Assembly (NCBI RefSeq): GCF_004127445.1
Contig: NZ_QEXM01000014.1
Coordinates: 24,366 to 88,365, forward strand
Direction: 5' to 3'
Origin: Streptomyces alfalfae
Lineage (GTDB): Bacteria > Actinomycetota > Actinomycetes > Streptomycetales > Streptomycetaceae
Length of the DNA stretch: 64,000 bases
Position numbers and translations under genes: made by a program. Positions 18,077 to 27,181 of the stretch are shown here, piece after piece (within the stretch, counting starts at the first letter, position 1; every line of letters begins with the position of its first letter). Below the pieces are notes generated by a model, which worked only from the letters and a program-made list of their open reading frames with translations, had not been told where the DNA came from and ran no database searches.

Positions 18077-19548
18077 GCACTCCCGGGGTTCTTCTCTAGA
18101 TTACGCGGCTCGGGCGCGTCGAGTTCCCGCCGGGCCACCGGTACGGGCGTCGGCCGCGCCTCCACGAGCGCCGGTGGGGGCTCCACGGGGGCCCGCCGTG
18201 GCCGCGCGGGCGCGCCGAACAGTGTGCGGCGCACGTCGGCCCGCGCCTGGCGGATGCTCGCGCGGGCCGACGTCAGGGCCTGCCGGGTCGTGGCGCGCAC
18301 CTCCCGCACCGCCTTGGCCGCGGGGCGCCACACCGTGTCGCGGACCACGTGGCCCACGGGAGTGAGGACGCAGCGGTAGGCCCAGCGCACCGGCTCGACG
18401 AAGATCCACCGCAGCAGCCTGGCGAGGAAGCGGCCGACGGCCAGCGAGACGTGTCCGGCGACGCGCCAGGCGTGGCCGAGCGCGGCGCCGACCTCGCGGG
18501 CGACGACGGCAAGGGCGCGCCCGACCGGGACGAGCACCCGGCGCCACACCGCGACGGCGGGCACGACGAGGACCCAGCGGCAGAGCGCGACGACGGCGGC
18601 CCAGAGGCCGCGCCCCAGCCAGGAGACCCCTGCCCAGAAGCCACGCCCCACCCACGACACACCAGCCCAGAAGCCACGCCCCACCCACGACACACCGGCC
18701 CAGAAGCCGCCCGCCAGCCACGAGACCCCGGCCCACACCCCGCCCGCCAGCCGGGCGACGCCCGCGCCGATCCTCGCGCAGCACCAGGCGATGCCCTGCC
18801 CCACCGGCGTGAGCACCGCTCGGCACAGCCACACCGCGGGCGCCACGAGCAACACCCGGCCCAGCCATGCGAGGCCCCCGCCGAGCGGCACCACCCCGTA
18901 GCGCCACAACCCCACCCACGGCCACACGAAGACCGCCTTGCACAGCCAGACCAGGGCGGCGCCGATGGCCCGGCCCGCGGCCGTGGCTCCGGCGCCGAGG
19001 CCGCGGGCCAGCCAGGCGAGCGCGCGGCCGAGCGGGGTCAGCGCCCGGGCGTGGAACCAGCGGGCCGGGATCACCGCGAGGCAGCGCCAGAGCCAGGCCG
19101 CCGGGGTCACGAGAAGGGTCCGCACCAGCCAGGCGACGCCCGCCCCGGCGCCGAGGACGCCCGTCGCGATGCCGCGCCCGACCGGCGCCAGCACGGACCG
19201 GTACAGCCACACCGCCGGCGCCACGAACAGCACCCGGCCCAGCCACACGAGGCCGGTGGCGAGCGGCACCGCTCCGTAGCGCCACAGCCCCACCCACGGC
19301 CACACGAACACGGCTCTGAACAACCATGTCAGTGCGGCGGCGACACCCCGTCCGACCGGCCTGAGCGCGCCGCGGTACACGAACCGTCCGGCCACGGCGA
19401 GCGCGTCCCACGCGAGGCGCACCGGCACGACGAGCACCAGCGCCACGATGCGCACCGGCACGCGGACGGCGACGGCGAGACAGCCCTCGGCGTGCTCGGG
19501 CGGTCGCTGCGGCTCAGCGCCGGGGGCGGGCCGTTTCTCCAGGTCCAT
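18052..19548 (-). CDS. Trp-rich repeat membrane protein, function unknown
   Basis: A 498-residue protein that I cannot place in a named family. It is almost wholly hydrophobic with regular Trp and Arg. A 126-residue period is clear: VFVWPWVGLWRYG at 80-92 and again at 206-218. A PVGRG-type turn (VLAPVGRGIA, VLTPVGQGIA, VLVPVGRALA) recurs at about 61, 120, 170, 246, 339 and 395. Residues 269-318 are four or five 11-residue units of GFWAGVSWVGR. The tail after about 410 is basic, then Pro-rich. The stop lies inside the CRISPR-like repeat. It starts 6 bp after the GNAT gene, so the two are probably co-translated. Confidence 0.7.
   Translation of the reverse strand: MDLEKRPAPGAEPQRPPEHAEGCLAVAVRVPVRIVALVLVVPVRLAWDALAVAGRFVYRGALRPVGRGVAAALTWLFRAVFVWPWVGLWRYGAVPLATGLVWLGRVLFVAPAVWLYRSVLAPVGRGIATGVLGAGAGVAWLVRTLLVTPAAWLWRCLAVIPARWFHARALTPLGRALAWLARGLGAGATAAGRAIGAALVWLCKAVFVWPWVGLWRYGVVPLGGGLAWLGRVLLVAPAVWLCRAVLTPVGQGIAWCCARIGAGVARLAGGVWAGVSWLAGGFWAGVSWVGRGFWAGVSWVGRGFWAGVSWLGRGLWAAVVALCRWVLVVPAVAVWRRVLVPVGRALAVVAREVGAALGHAWRVAGHVSLAVGRFLARLLRWIFVEPVRWAYRCVLTPVGHVVRDTVWRPAAKAVREVRATTRQALTSARASIRQARADVRRTLFGAPARPRRAPVEPPPALVEARPTPVPVARRELDAPEPRNLEKNPGSAVSPPVRG
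18595..18744 (-). repeat. 33-bp tandem coding repeats
   Basis: Four to five 33-bp units encode the 11-residue GFWAGVSWVGR repeats of the Trp-rich membrane protein. Two central units are nearly identical in DNA (AGCCACGCCCCACCCACGAC core at about 18637 and 18670), so the expansion is recent or kept homogeneous. Confidence 0.8.
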
Positions 19549-19554
19549 GTCGTC

Positions 19555-20100
19555 CTAGACGCACACGGGTGCCGTTCGGATCCAGTACCGCAGCTTCCCG
19601 CCCCGTTCGTCCTCGAACGTGCCGCCCGCCGCCTCGATGACCTTGCGCGAACCGGTGTTGTCGGTGTCGCAGGTCACCAGGACGGACTCCAGGCCGAGGT
19701 CCGCCGCGTACGGCAGGCAGGCGCGCAGCATGTCGGTGGCGTGGCCCCGGCGGCGCGCGGTGGGCCTGACGTCGTAGCCGATGTGGCCGCCGTACTCGCG
19801 CAGGAAGCGCGTGGCGATGGTGTGCCGTACGGCGATGCGACCGACGTAGTCGCTGCCGTCGACGTACCAGAGGGACGTGACGGGGACGGAGAACGGCTCG
19901 GCCGGATAGGCGGCGGCGCGGGCCTCGGCGACGTACCGCTCGAAGACGGCGGGGTCGTGCCACGTGCCGCCGTAGGCCCGCAGGGTGTGACCGAGCGTCG
20001 TGTCGTCCGCGTCCCCGCCGCGCCCCTCGGCCCGGAACTCCTCCATCGCGGCGATGAAGGAGCGGTGCACCAGGCCGGTGGGCAGGGCGAGTTCGGGCAC
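19555..20100 (-). CDS. GNAT family N-acetyltransferase
   Basis: A 181-residue acetyltransferase fold. The acetyl-CoA motif is GYDVRPTARRRGHATDML, followed by LGLESVLVTCDTDNTGSRKVIEAAGG, typical of the YjcK-like small-molecule GNAT group. The substrate is unknown. GTG start at 20100. It lies between the two radical-SAM-family genes and 6 bp upstream of the Trp-rich membrane protein. Confidence 0.85.
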   Translation of the reverse strand: MPELALPTGLVHRSFIAAMEEFRAEGRGGDADDTTLGHTLRAYGGTWHDPAVFERYVAEARAAAYPAEPFSVPVTSLWYVDGSDYVGRIAVRHTIATRFLREYGGHIGYDVRPTARRRGHATDMLRACLPYAADLGLESVLVTCDTDNTGSRKVIEAAGGTFEDERGGKLRYWIRTAPVCV

Positions 20101-20145
20101 GCGGACGCGGCGCTTCGGTCTCGGTCTTCCTTCTCTCTTCTCCCG

Positions 20146-22071
20146 CTACTTCACGACCGTGAGCGGCAGCAGCTTCTTGCCGGTCGGGCCGATCTGGATC
20201 TGGGTGTCCATCTGCGGGCACACGCCGCAGTCGAAGCAGGGCGTCCAGCGGCAGTCCTCGACCTCGGTCTCGTCGAGCGAGTCCTGCCAGTCCTCCCAGA
20301 GCCAGTCCTTGTCGAGACCGGAGTCCAGGTGGTCCCAGGGCAGGACCTCTTCGTACGTGCGCTCACGCGTGGTGTACCAGTCGACGTCGACGCCCATCTC
20401 GGGCAGCGTCTTCTCGGCGCACCGCATCCAGCGGTCGTAGCTGAAGTGCTCGCGCCAGCCGTCGAAGCGGCCGCCGTCCTCGTAGACCGCGCGGATGACG
20501 GCGCCGACGCGGCGGTCGCCGCGCGAGAGCAGGCCCTCGACGATGCCGGGCTTGCCGTCGTGGTAGCGGAAACCGATCGAGCGGCCGTACTTCTTGTCGC
20601 CGCGGATCTTGTCGCGCAGCTTCAGGAGGCGGGCGTCGGTGTCCTCGGCCGAGAGCTGCGGGGCCCACTGGAAGGGCGTGTGCGGCTTGGGGACGAAGCC
20701 GCCGATCGACACCGTGGCGCGGATGTCGTTCGACCCCGAGGCCTCGCGGCCCTTCTGGATGACCTTCGTCGCCATGTCGGCGATCTGCAGGACGTCCTCG
20801 TCGGTCTCGGTGGGCAGGCCGCACATGAAGTACAGCTTCACCTGGCGCCAGCCGTTGCCGTACGCGGTCGCGACGGTGCGGATGAGGTCGTCCTCGGACA
20901 CCATCTTGTTGATGACCTTGCGCATGCGCTCGGAGCCGCCCTCGGGGGCGAAGGTGAGACCCGAGCGGCGACCGTTCCTGGTCAGCTCGTTGGCGAGGTC
21001 CACGTTGAAGGCGTCGACGCGGGTCGAGGGGAGGGACAGGCCGATCTTGTCCTCCTCGTACCGGTCGGCGAGGCCCTTGGCGATGTCGCCGATCTCGCTG
21101 TGGTCCGCGGAGGAGAGCGAGAGCAGGCCGACCTCCTCGAAGCCGGTCGCCTTCAGACCCTTGTCGACCATGTCGCCGATGCCGGTGATGCTTCGCTCCC
21201 GCACGGGGCGCGTGATCATGCCGGCCTGGCAGAAACGGCAGCCGCGGGTGCAGCCGCGGAAGATCTCCACGGACATGCGCTCGTGGACGGTCTCGGCGAG
21301 GGGGACGAGCGGCTGCTTGGGGTAGGGCCACTCGTCGAGGTCCATGACGGTGTGCTTGGAGACCCGCCACGGCACGCCGCTGCGGTTCGGCACGACACGG
21401 CCGATGCGGCCGTCCGGGAGGTACTCGACGTCGTAGAAGCCCGGGACGTACACCGAGCCGGTCTTCGCCAGACGGAAGAGGACCTCCTCGCGACCGCCGG
21501 GGCGGCCCTCGGCCTTCCAGGCGCGGATGATCTCCGTCATGTCGAGCACGGCCTGCTCGCCGTCGCCGATGATCGCGGCGTCGATGAAGTCCGCGATCGG
21601 CTCGGGGTTGAAGGCGGCGTGGCCGCCCGCGAGCACGATCGGGTCGTCGAGCGTGCGGTCCTTGGACTCCAGCGGGATGCCCGCGAGGTCCAGGGCGGTG
21701 AGCATGTTCGTGTAGCCCAGCTCGGTGGAGAAGCTGAGCCCGAAGACGTCGAAGGCCTTCACCGGGCGGTGGCTGTCGACCGTGAACTGCGGGACCCGGT
21801 GCTCGCGCATCAGCTCCTCCAGGTCCGGCCAGACGCTGTAGGTGCGCTCGGCGAGGACGCCCTGGCGTTCGTTGAGGACCTCGTAGAGGATCATGACGCC
21901 CTGGTTGAGCAGGCCCACCTCGTAGGCGTCGGGGTACATCAGCGCCCAGCGGACGTCGCAGCTGTCCCACGGCTTGACGGTGGAGTTCAGCTCACCGCCG
22001 ACGTACTGGATGGGCTTCTGCACATGCGGGAGCAGAGCTTCGAGCTGTGGGAAGACCGATTCGACAGACAT
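20146..22071 (-). CDS. TIGR03960 family B12-binding/radical SAM protein
   Basis: A 641-residue protein. The N-terminal part resembles a cobalamin-binding-type fold (PDAYEVGLLNQG). The radical-SAM core has the [4Fe-4S] motif CTRGCRFC at about 271-278, and a DUF2344-partner C-terminus carries a CFDCGVC cluster near the end. The family is linked to its TIGR03936 partner, RNase E/G and L21 across many bacteria, which suggests RNA or ribosome modification, but the reaction is not established to my knowledge. ATG start at 22071. Confidence 0.9.
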   Translation of the reverse strand: MSVESVFPQLEALLPHVQKPIQYVGGELNSTVKPWDSCDVRWALMYPDAYEVGLLNQGVMILYEVLNERQGVLAERTYSVWPDLEELMREHRVPQFTVDSHRPVKAFDVFGLSFSTELGYTNMLTALDLAGIPLESKDRTLDDPIVLAGGHAAFNPEPIADFIDAAIIGDGEQAVLDMTEIIRAWKAEGRPGGREEVLFRLAKTGSVYVPGFYDVEYLPDGRIGRVVPNRSGVPWRVSKHTVMDLDEWPYPKQPLVPLAETVHERMSVEIFRGCTRGCRFCQAGMITRPVRERSITGIGDMVDKGLKATGFEEVGLLSLSSADHSEIGDIAKGLADRYEEDKIGLSLPSTRVDAFNVDLANELTRNGRRSGLTFAPEGGSERMRKVINKMVSEDDLIRTVATAYGNGWRQVKLYFMCGLPTETDEDVLQIADMATKVIQKGREASGSNDIRATVSIGGFVPKPHTPFQWAPQLSAEDTDARLLKLRDKIRGDKKYGRSIGFRYHDGKPGIVEGLLSRGDRRVGAVIRAVYEDGGRFDGWREHFSYDRWMRCAEKTLPEMGVDVDWYTTRERTYEEVLPWDHLDSGLDKDWLWEDWQDSLDETEVEDCRWTPCFDCGVCPQMDTQIQIGPTGKKLLPLTVVK

Positions 22072-22146
22072 CGCGAACCTTCATGAGCCGGCAGGGGTGA
22101 CCCTCAAGCCTAACGCGGCTGAGGAGTCCCCCCGCACGGCCGCCGG

Positions 22147-23760
22147 TCAGCCGCCCAGCGACGCCCGCAGCTTCCGGCGGGACGCCTCGGCCCAGACCTG
22201 CGGCAGTTCCCGCTCGCGGTCGGCGGCCGACGCCTCCTCCTGGCCGTACAGCAGGCCCCAGCTGAAGGCGCTCTCCCCCGCCAGGTGCGCCTGGACGGCC
22301 AGGGCCCGCAGCGCCTCGCGGGCGACCACGCTGTCCTGGTGGTCGCCGAGGACGCTCTGCACGGCCTTCATCCGCCGGGCGAACCGCTTGGCCGCCTTGC
22401 CGAGCGCGGGCGTCGCCGCCTCGCCCGCGTACCGGGCCCGCTTGGCGGCCTTGCGGGCGTCGTGCAGGGCGAGGTCGCGCTCCTCCCCCGCGGGCAGCCC
22501 GAGGGCGTGCTCGACGCGGGCCGCGAGGCGGGCGTAGTCCTTGAGCAGCGCCTTGGGGAGCACGTCGGCGGGCGGCTTCGCGGCGGCGGGGCGCAGCGGC
22601 GGCTCGGCGAGGAGCGCGTCCACGGCGTCGAGGAGCGCGAGGTAGCGCCCGCCGTCGAGCACGGCGACGGTCCTGCCGCGCGATCCGGTGCGGCCGGCCA
22701 CGGCCCAGACCCGGAGCCGGCCGCGGACCGGGCCGAGCAGCAGCGTCGTGGGCAGGCCGTCGATGCGGGCGGTGAGCCGCCGGGCGAGGACCTCCTGGTC
22801 CCGGTCGACGCCCAGTTCGCCCGCGAGCCACTTCAGCTCCTCGCCGAGGGGGTCGGTGACGGTGCGGTCGAGGATCTTCCGGTACGACTTGAAGGCGCTG
22901 CGCATCCGGCGCGTGGCGACCCGCATCTGGTGCACCGAGTCGGGCAGGTCGCGGCGGACCGCGGGGTCGAGGGAGACGATCGCGTCGCGCTGGGCGCGGA
23001 GGTAGGCGACGAGGTGGTCGCCCGCGGTGCCGGGTCCTTCGCCCACGGACTCACGCAGCGCCTGCTCGACGGCCTCGCTCTTGCCGGCCCGCTTGCCGCT
23101 GCTGACGGCCCCCTCGGCGGGCGCCACGCGGGCCGCCCCGCCGCCTGTACGCGATTCCGGCGCCGTCTCCGCGAGGGCCCGGCCCAGCTTCGACGACGAG
23201 TCCGCCCGCCGTACGCCCGCCTTCTTGAGCTTCTTCTCGACCTTGTCGAGGAGCGCGGGGTCGGCGCCGTCGGCCAGCTCCACCTCCAGCTCGGTCCACT
23301 GGGCCGTGCCGCCGCCGTCGGTGAGCCGTTCGGCGACGACCGCGTCGACGCTGACCTCGGCGAGCAGGGCGCCCCCCGCGTCGAGCAGGTGGTGCGCCCG
23401 GCGGGAGGAGAGCAGCCGGACCACGGGCATCAGCTCGGCCTCGCGGACGCGGGAGCGCACGAGGCCGAGCAGGGCGCGCGGCACGGTGTCCGAGAGCGGT
23501 TCGTGGATCTCGTCGCGCACTCCCTCCGCGAGGGAGACCGGCAGCTTCAGGTGCCAGCCCTCGTCCGTGCCGCCGGTCCGGCGGCGCAGCGTGACGGACG
23601 CGGCGGCCAGGCGCTGGTCGGGGGTGTCCCAGTAGACGGCGTCCAGCTCGGTGACGCCTCTGTCGACGGAGTCCGCGACGGCCGCCCCGGTCAGGTCGGG
23701 CAGCTCGGCGTCCGCCGCGACTTCGTACTTTCGCTCGATCTCACGCTTCGTCTCCGCCAT
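22147..23760 (-). CDS. CYTH and CHAD domain protein
   Basis: A 537-residue protein. The N-terminal CYTH domain (residues 1-200) starts with the signature EIERKY and has the alternating charged strands RRRTGG, WHLKLP and ELEVEL of triphosphate-tunnel enzymes. The C-terminal CHAD domain (about 245-530) is His/Arg-rich helices (VHQMRVATRRMRSAFKSY, HDARKAAKRARYAGE), which bind polyphosphate. The pair is typical of inorganic triphosphatase/polyphosphate-binding proteins. It lies 43 bp after rodA and may be the last gene of the mre unit. Confidence 0.92.
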   Translation of the reverse strand: MAETKREIERKYEVAADAELPDLTGAAVADSVDRGVTELDAVYWDTPDQRLAAASVTLRRRTGGTDEGWHLKLPVSLAEGVRDEIHEPLSDTVPRALLGLVRSRVREAELMPVVRLLSSRRAHHLLDAGGALLAEVSVDAVVAERLTDGGGTAQWTELEVELADGADPALLDKVEKKLKKAGVRRADSSSKLGRALAETAPESRTGGGAARVAPAEGAVSSGKRAGKSEAVEQALRESVGEGPGTAGDHLVAYLRAQRDAIVSLDPAVRRDLPDSVHQMRVATRRMRSAFKSYRKILDRTVTDPLGEELKWLAGELGVDRDQEVLARRLTARIDGLPTTLLLGPVRGRLRVWAVAGRTGSRGRTVAVLDGGRYLALLDAVDALLAEPPLRPAAAKPPADVLPKALLKDYARLAARVEHALGLPAGEERDLALHDARKAAKRARYAGEAATPALGKAAKRFARRMKAVQSVLGDHQDSVVAREALRALAVQAHLAGESAFSWGLLYGQEEASAADRERELPQVWAEASRRKLRASLGG

Positions 23761-23803
23761 GCACGGAACCTATCCGCCGAGCACCGATTTAGACGTGCGG
23801 CGT

Positions 23804-25003
23804 TCAGGCCGACAAGGGGCGCTGCACCTTGATCGACTGGAGGAGGCCCACTGCCACCCAGACGGCGAACATCGACGAGCCGCCGTAACTGACGAACGGC
23901 AGCGGAAGCCCCGCGACCGGCATGATGCCGAGGGTCATCCCGATGTTCTCGAAGGCCTGGAAGGCGAACCAGGCGATGATCCCGGCGGCGACGATCGTGC
24001 CGTACAGCTCGGTCGTCTCGCGGGCGATGCGGCAGGCGCGCCAGAGGACCACGCCGAGCAGCAGCAGGATGGCGCCCGCGCCGACGAAGCCCAGTTCCTC
24101 GCCCGCGACGGTGAAGACGAAGTCCGTCTGCTGTTCGGGGACGAACTGTCCGGTGGTCTGGGAGCCCTTGGTCAGCCCCGTGCCGGTGAGGCCGCCCGAG
24201 CCGATGGCGATGCGCGCCTGGTTGGTGTTGTAGCCGACGCCCGCCGGGTCGAGCGCGGGGTTGGCGAAGGCGGCGAAGCGGGCGATCTGGTAGTCGTCGA
24301 GGACGCCGAGCTGCCATATGGCGACGCCGCCGAGCGCGCCCGTGCCGAGGAGCCCGAAGACCCAGCGATTGGAGGCGCCGGAGGCGAGCAGGACGCCGAG
24401 CACGATCATCACCATGACCATGACGGAGCCGAGGTCGGGCATCAGCATGACGATGGCGATCGGCACGGCCGCGAGGGCGAGGGCCTGCACCACCGTGCGG
24501 TGGTCGGGGTGCTCGCGGTCGCCCGCGTCGACCCGGGCGGCGAGCAGCATGGCCATGCCGAGAATGATCGTGATCTTCACGAACTCCGAGGGCTGGAGCG
24601 AGAAGCCGCCGCCGAGCACGATCCACGCGTGGGCGCCGTTGATGGTGGCGCCGAGCGGGGTGAGGACGAGCAGCACCAGGAAGACGGAGATGCCGTAGAG
24701 GATCGGCACGGCCGTGCGCAGGGTGCGGTGGCCGAGCCAGACCGTGCCGATCATCAGGGCGAAGCCGATGCCGGTGTTGAGCAGGTGCTTGAGGAGGAAG
24801 GAGTACGGGTCGTCGCCGACCAGTTCGGTGCGGCCGCGGGTCGCGGAGTAGACGAGCGCGGCGCCGATCGCGGAGAGCGCGATCGCGGAGAGCAGCATGA
24901 CCCAGTCGAGCCGGCGCACTATCGAGTCGCGGGCGAGCAGCCGTGACAGCTGGGAGCGCTCGGGGCCGTACCCGGATACGGAGAAACCGTTGTTCGTCAC
25001 CAT
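23804..25003 (-). CDS. rodA: SEDS peptidoglycan polymerase RodA
   Basis: A 399-residue protein with about ten TM helices. It is a SEDS family glycosyltransferase that polymerises lipid II with a partner class B PBP. Conserved segments: IVLGGGFSLQPSEFVKI, GSGGLTGTG, FVPEQQTDFVFTVAGEE and PVAGLPLPFVSYGGSS. The partner pbp2 ends 3 bp upstream. In S. coelicolor the equivalent gene (known as sfr) belongs to the spore-wall mre cluster. Confidence 0.96.
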   Translation of the reverse strand: MVTNNGFSVSGYGPERSQLSRLLARDSIVRRLDWVMLLSAIALSAIGAALVYSATRGRTELVGDDPYSFLLKHLLNTGIGFALMIGTVWLGHRTLRTAVPILYGISVFLVLLVLTPLGATINGAHAWIVLGGGFSLQPSEFVKITIILGMAMLLAARVDAGDREHPDHRTVVQALALAAVPIAIVMLMPDLGSVMVMVMIVLGVLLASGASNRWVFGLLGTGALGGVAIWQLGVLDDYQIARFAAFANPALDPAGVGYNTNQARIAIGSGGLTGTGLTKGSQTTGQFVPEQQTDFVFTVAGEELGFVGAGAILLLLGVVLWRACRIARETTELYGTIVAAGIIAWFAFQAFENIGMTLGIMPVAGLPLPFVSYGGSSMFAVWVAVGLLQSIKVQRPLSA

Positions 25004-25006
25004 GGG

Positions 25007-27181
25007 TCAGTCCCGCTTCCAGGCGGCCGGGGGTCCCGCGAGCTCCTGCGGAGCCGTCGGCGGCTTGGGCGCCGCGGGCTTGTACGGCTTGATCTTCGGG
25101 GAGTGGATGGAGCCGTCGCCCTTGATCTTGGGCAGGGACGTCTGCGGCTCGGGCAGGAGGGCCTTCTTCAGGTTCTGCTTGCCCTCGTCGTCCAGGCCGT
25201 AGATGGCGTTGTAGATCTGGCGGACGGCGGGTCCGGACGCGCCGGAGCCCGTACCGCCCTGGGAGATCGTCATGACGATCGTGTAGTCCTTGGTGTACGT
25301 CGCGAACCACGAGGTGGTCTGCTTGCCGTAGACCTCGGCGGTGCCGGTCTTGGCGTGCATCGGGATCTTGTCCTGCGGCCAGCCCTGGAACCGCCAGGCG
25401 GCGGTGCCGCGCGTGGCGACGTCTTCGAGGGCGCCGTCTATGTCCTTGAGGAGCTGGGCGTCCATGGGCAGCTTGCCGTGGGAGCGCGGCTTGATCTCCT
25501 GGATCTGCCGGCCGTCGGCGCTGATGATCGCCTTGCCCACCGTGGGGTCGTACATCGTCCCGCCGTTGGCGATGGCCGCGTAGATCGTCGCCATCTGTAT
25601 CGGCGTGACGAGGGTGTCGCCCTGGCCGATGGAGTAGTTGACGGAGTCACCGGCGCGCATCTTCATGCCTTCGAGGCAGTTCTCGTACGCGATGCGCTCG
25701 GCGTACTCGCCGCCCTTCTTGCCCTGCTTGCACCAGGCGTCCTTATTGGCCTTCCAGTAGTCCTTCTTCCACTGGCGGTCCGGGACGCGGCCGGTGACCT
25801 CGTTGGGCAGGTCGATGCCGGTCTCCTTGCCGAGGCCGAACTGGTGGGCGGTCCTGTAGAACCAGTCCTTGGCGTCCTTCTTCGGCTTGTTGCCGCCGTC
25901 CTTGGCCCACTGGTCGTGCGCGAGCTTGTAGAAGACGGTGTCGCAGGAGACTTCGAGGGCCTTGCCGAGGCTGATGGTGCCGTGGCCCTTGGACTCGTAG
26001 TTCTGGAAGGTCTGGCCGCCGATGGAGTACGAGCTGGGGCAGGGGTAGCTGCCGTTGAAGTCGTAGCCCGCGTTCACCGCGGCGGTCGTCGGGATGACCT
26101 TGAAGATGGAGCCGGGGGCCGCCTGGCCCTGGATGGCGCGGTTGAGGAGCGGGTAGTTCGACTCCTTGCCGGTGAGCTTGGTGTAGTCCTTGCCGGAGAT
26201 GCCGCCGACCCAGGCGTTCGGGTCGTAGGTCGGGTTGGAGGCCATGGAGACGACGCGTCCCGTCTTGTTCTCCATGACGACGACGGCGCCCGCGTCGGCC
26301 TTGTAGTTCTGGTTGGTGTTCTTGTCGTGCTCCTTGCGGGCCTTCTTCATCGCGTCGTTCAGCCAGTACTCGGAGACCGCCTGCACGCGCGCGTCGATGC
26401 TGGTGACGACGTTCGCGCCGGGCTGGGCCTTGTCGTCCTTGGCCTTGCCGATGACGCGGCCGAGGTTGTCGACCTCGTAGCGGGTGACGCCGGCCTTGCC
26501 CCGCAACTGCTTGTCGTAGGTGCGTTCGAGACCGGAGCGGCCCACCATGTCCGAGCGCAGGAACGGCGAGTCGGAGTCCTCGGCCTTCTTGATCTCCTCG
26601 TCGGTGACGGGCGAGAGGTAGCCGAGGACCTGCGCGGTGTTGGACTTGCCGGGGGCGGCGTAGCGGCGCACGGCGGTGGGCTCGGCGGTGATGCCGGGGA
26701 AGTCCTCGGAGCGCTCGCGGATCTGCAGGGCCTGCTTGGGCGTGGCCTCGTCGGTGATCGGGATGGGCTGGTAGGGCGAACCGTTCCAGCAGGGCTGCGG
26801 CGTCTTGGCGTCACAGAGGCGGACCTTGCCCTCGACCTCCTGGACCGTCATGTCCAGGACGTCGGCGAGCTTGGCGAGGACCGCCTTGCCGTCGTCCTTC
26901 ATCTTCATCAGGTCGGTGCGGGAGGCGGAGACGACGAGGCGGGTCTGGTTGTCCGCGATCGGCACGCCGCGCGCGTCCAGGATCGAGCCGCGCACGGCGG
27001 GCTGGACGACCTGCTGGACGTGGTTGCCCGAGGCCTCCTTGGCGTACTCGTCGCCGTTGCGGATCTGGAGGTACCACAGCCGCCCGCCGAGGGTGAGCAG
27101 CAGGGACACCACGAGCACCTGGATGATCATCAGGCGGAGCTGCACGCGGGGCGTACGTCCCGTCTCGGGGATGTTCGTCAC
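25007..27181 (-). CDS. pbp2: Penicillin-binding protein 2 (class B transpeptidase)
   Basis: A 724-residue class B PBP that cross-links peptidoglycan with RodA. It has an N-terminal TM anchor (about 13-33), a dimerisation/pedestal region to about 290, and a transpeptidase domain. Active-site motifs are SIFK (about 358), SCD (about 409) and KTG (about 609); YSIGQGD (about 517) is also conserved. The Pro/Lys-rich tail after about 685 is disordered. Its start overlaps the mreD stop by 4 nt (ATGA), so the two are translationally coupled. Confidence 0.97.
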   Translation of the reverse strand: MTNIPETGRTPRVQLRLMIIQVLVVSLLLTLGGRLWYLQIRNGDEYAKEASGNHVQQVVQPAVRGSILDARGVPIADNQTRLVVSASRTDLMKMKDDGKAVLAKLADVLDMTVQEVEGKVRLCDAKTPQPCWNGSPYQPIPITDEATPKQALQIRERSEDFPGITAEPTAVRRYAAPGKSNTAQVLGYLSPVTDEEIKKAEDSDSPFLRSDMVGRSGLERTYDKQLRGKAGVTRYEVDNLGRVIGKAKDDKAQPGANVVTSIDARVQAVSEYWLNDAMKKARKEHDKNTNQNYKADAGAVVVMENKTGRVVSMASNPTYDPNAWVGGISGKDYTKLTGKESNYPLLNRAIQGQAAPGSIFKVIPTTAAVNAGYDFNGSYPCPSSYSIGGQTFQNYESKGHGTISLGKALEVSCDTVFYKLAHDQWAKDGGNKPKKDAKDWFYRTAHQFGLGKETGIDLPNEVTGRVPDRQWKKDYWKANKDAWCKQGKKGGEYAERIAYENCLEGMKMRAGDSVNYSIGQGDTLVTPIQMATIYAAIANGGTMYDPTVGKAIISADGRQIQEIKPRSHGKLPMDAQLLKDIDGALEDVATRGTAAWRFQGWPQDKIPMHAKTGTAEVYGKQTTSWFATYTKDYTIVMTISQGGTGSGASGPAVRQIYNAIYGLDDEGKQNLKKALLPEPQTSLPKIKGDGSIHSPKIKPYKPAAPKPPTAPQELAGPPAAWKRD

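Noticed and set aside
17961..18080. N-terminal extension of the TIGR03936 protein
   Set aside because: It translates the two CRISPR-like repeats and the interval, and carries no family similarity.
18349..22086. Plus-strand frame of 1245 codons
   Set aside because: Antisense to the Trp-rich, GNAT and radical-SAM genes; low-complexity Asp/Glu/Gly/Arg composition and no domain.
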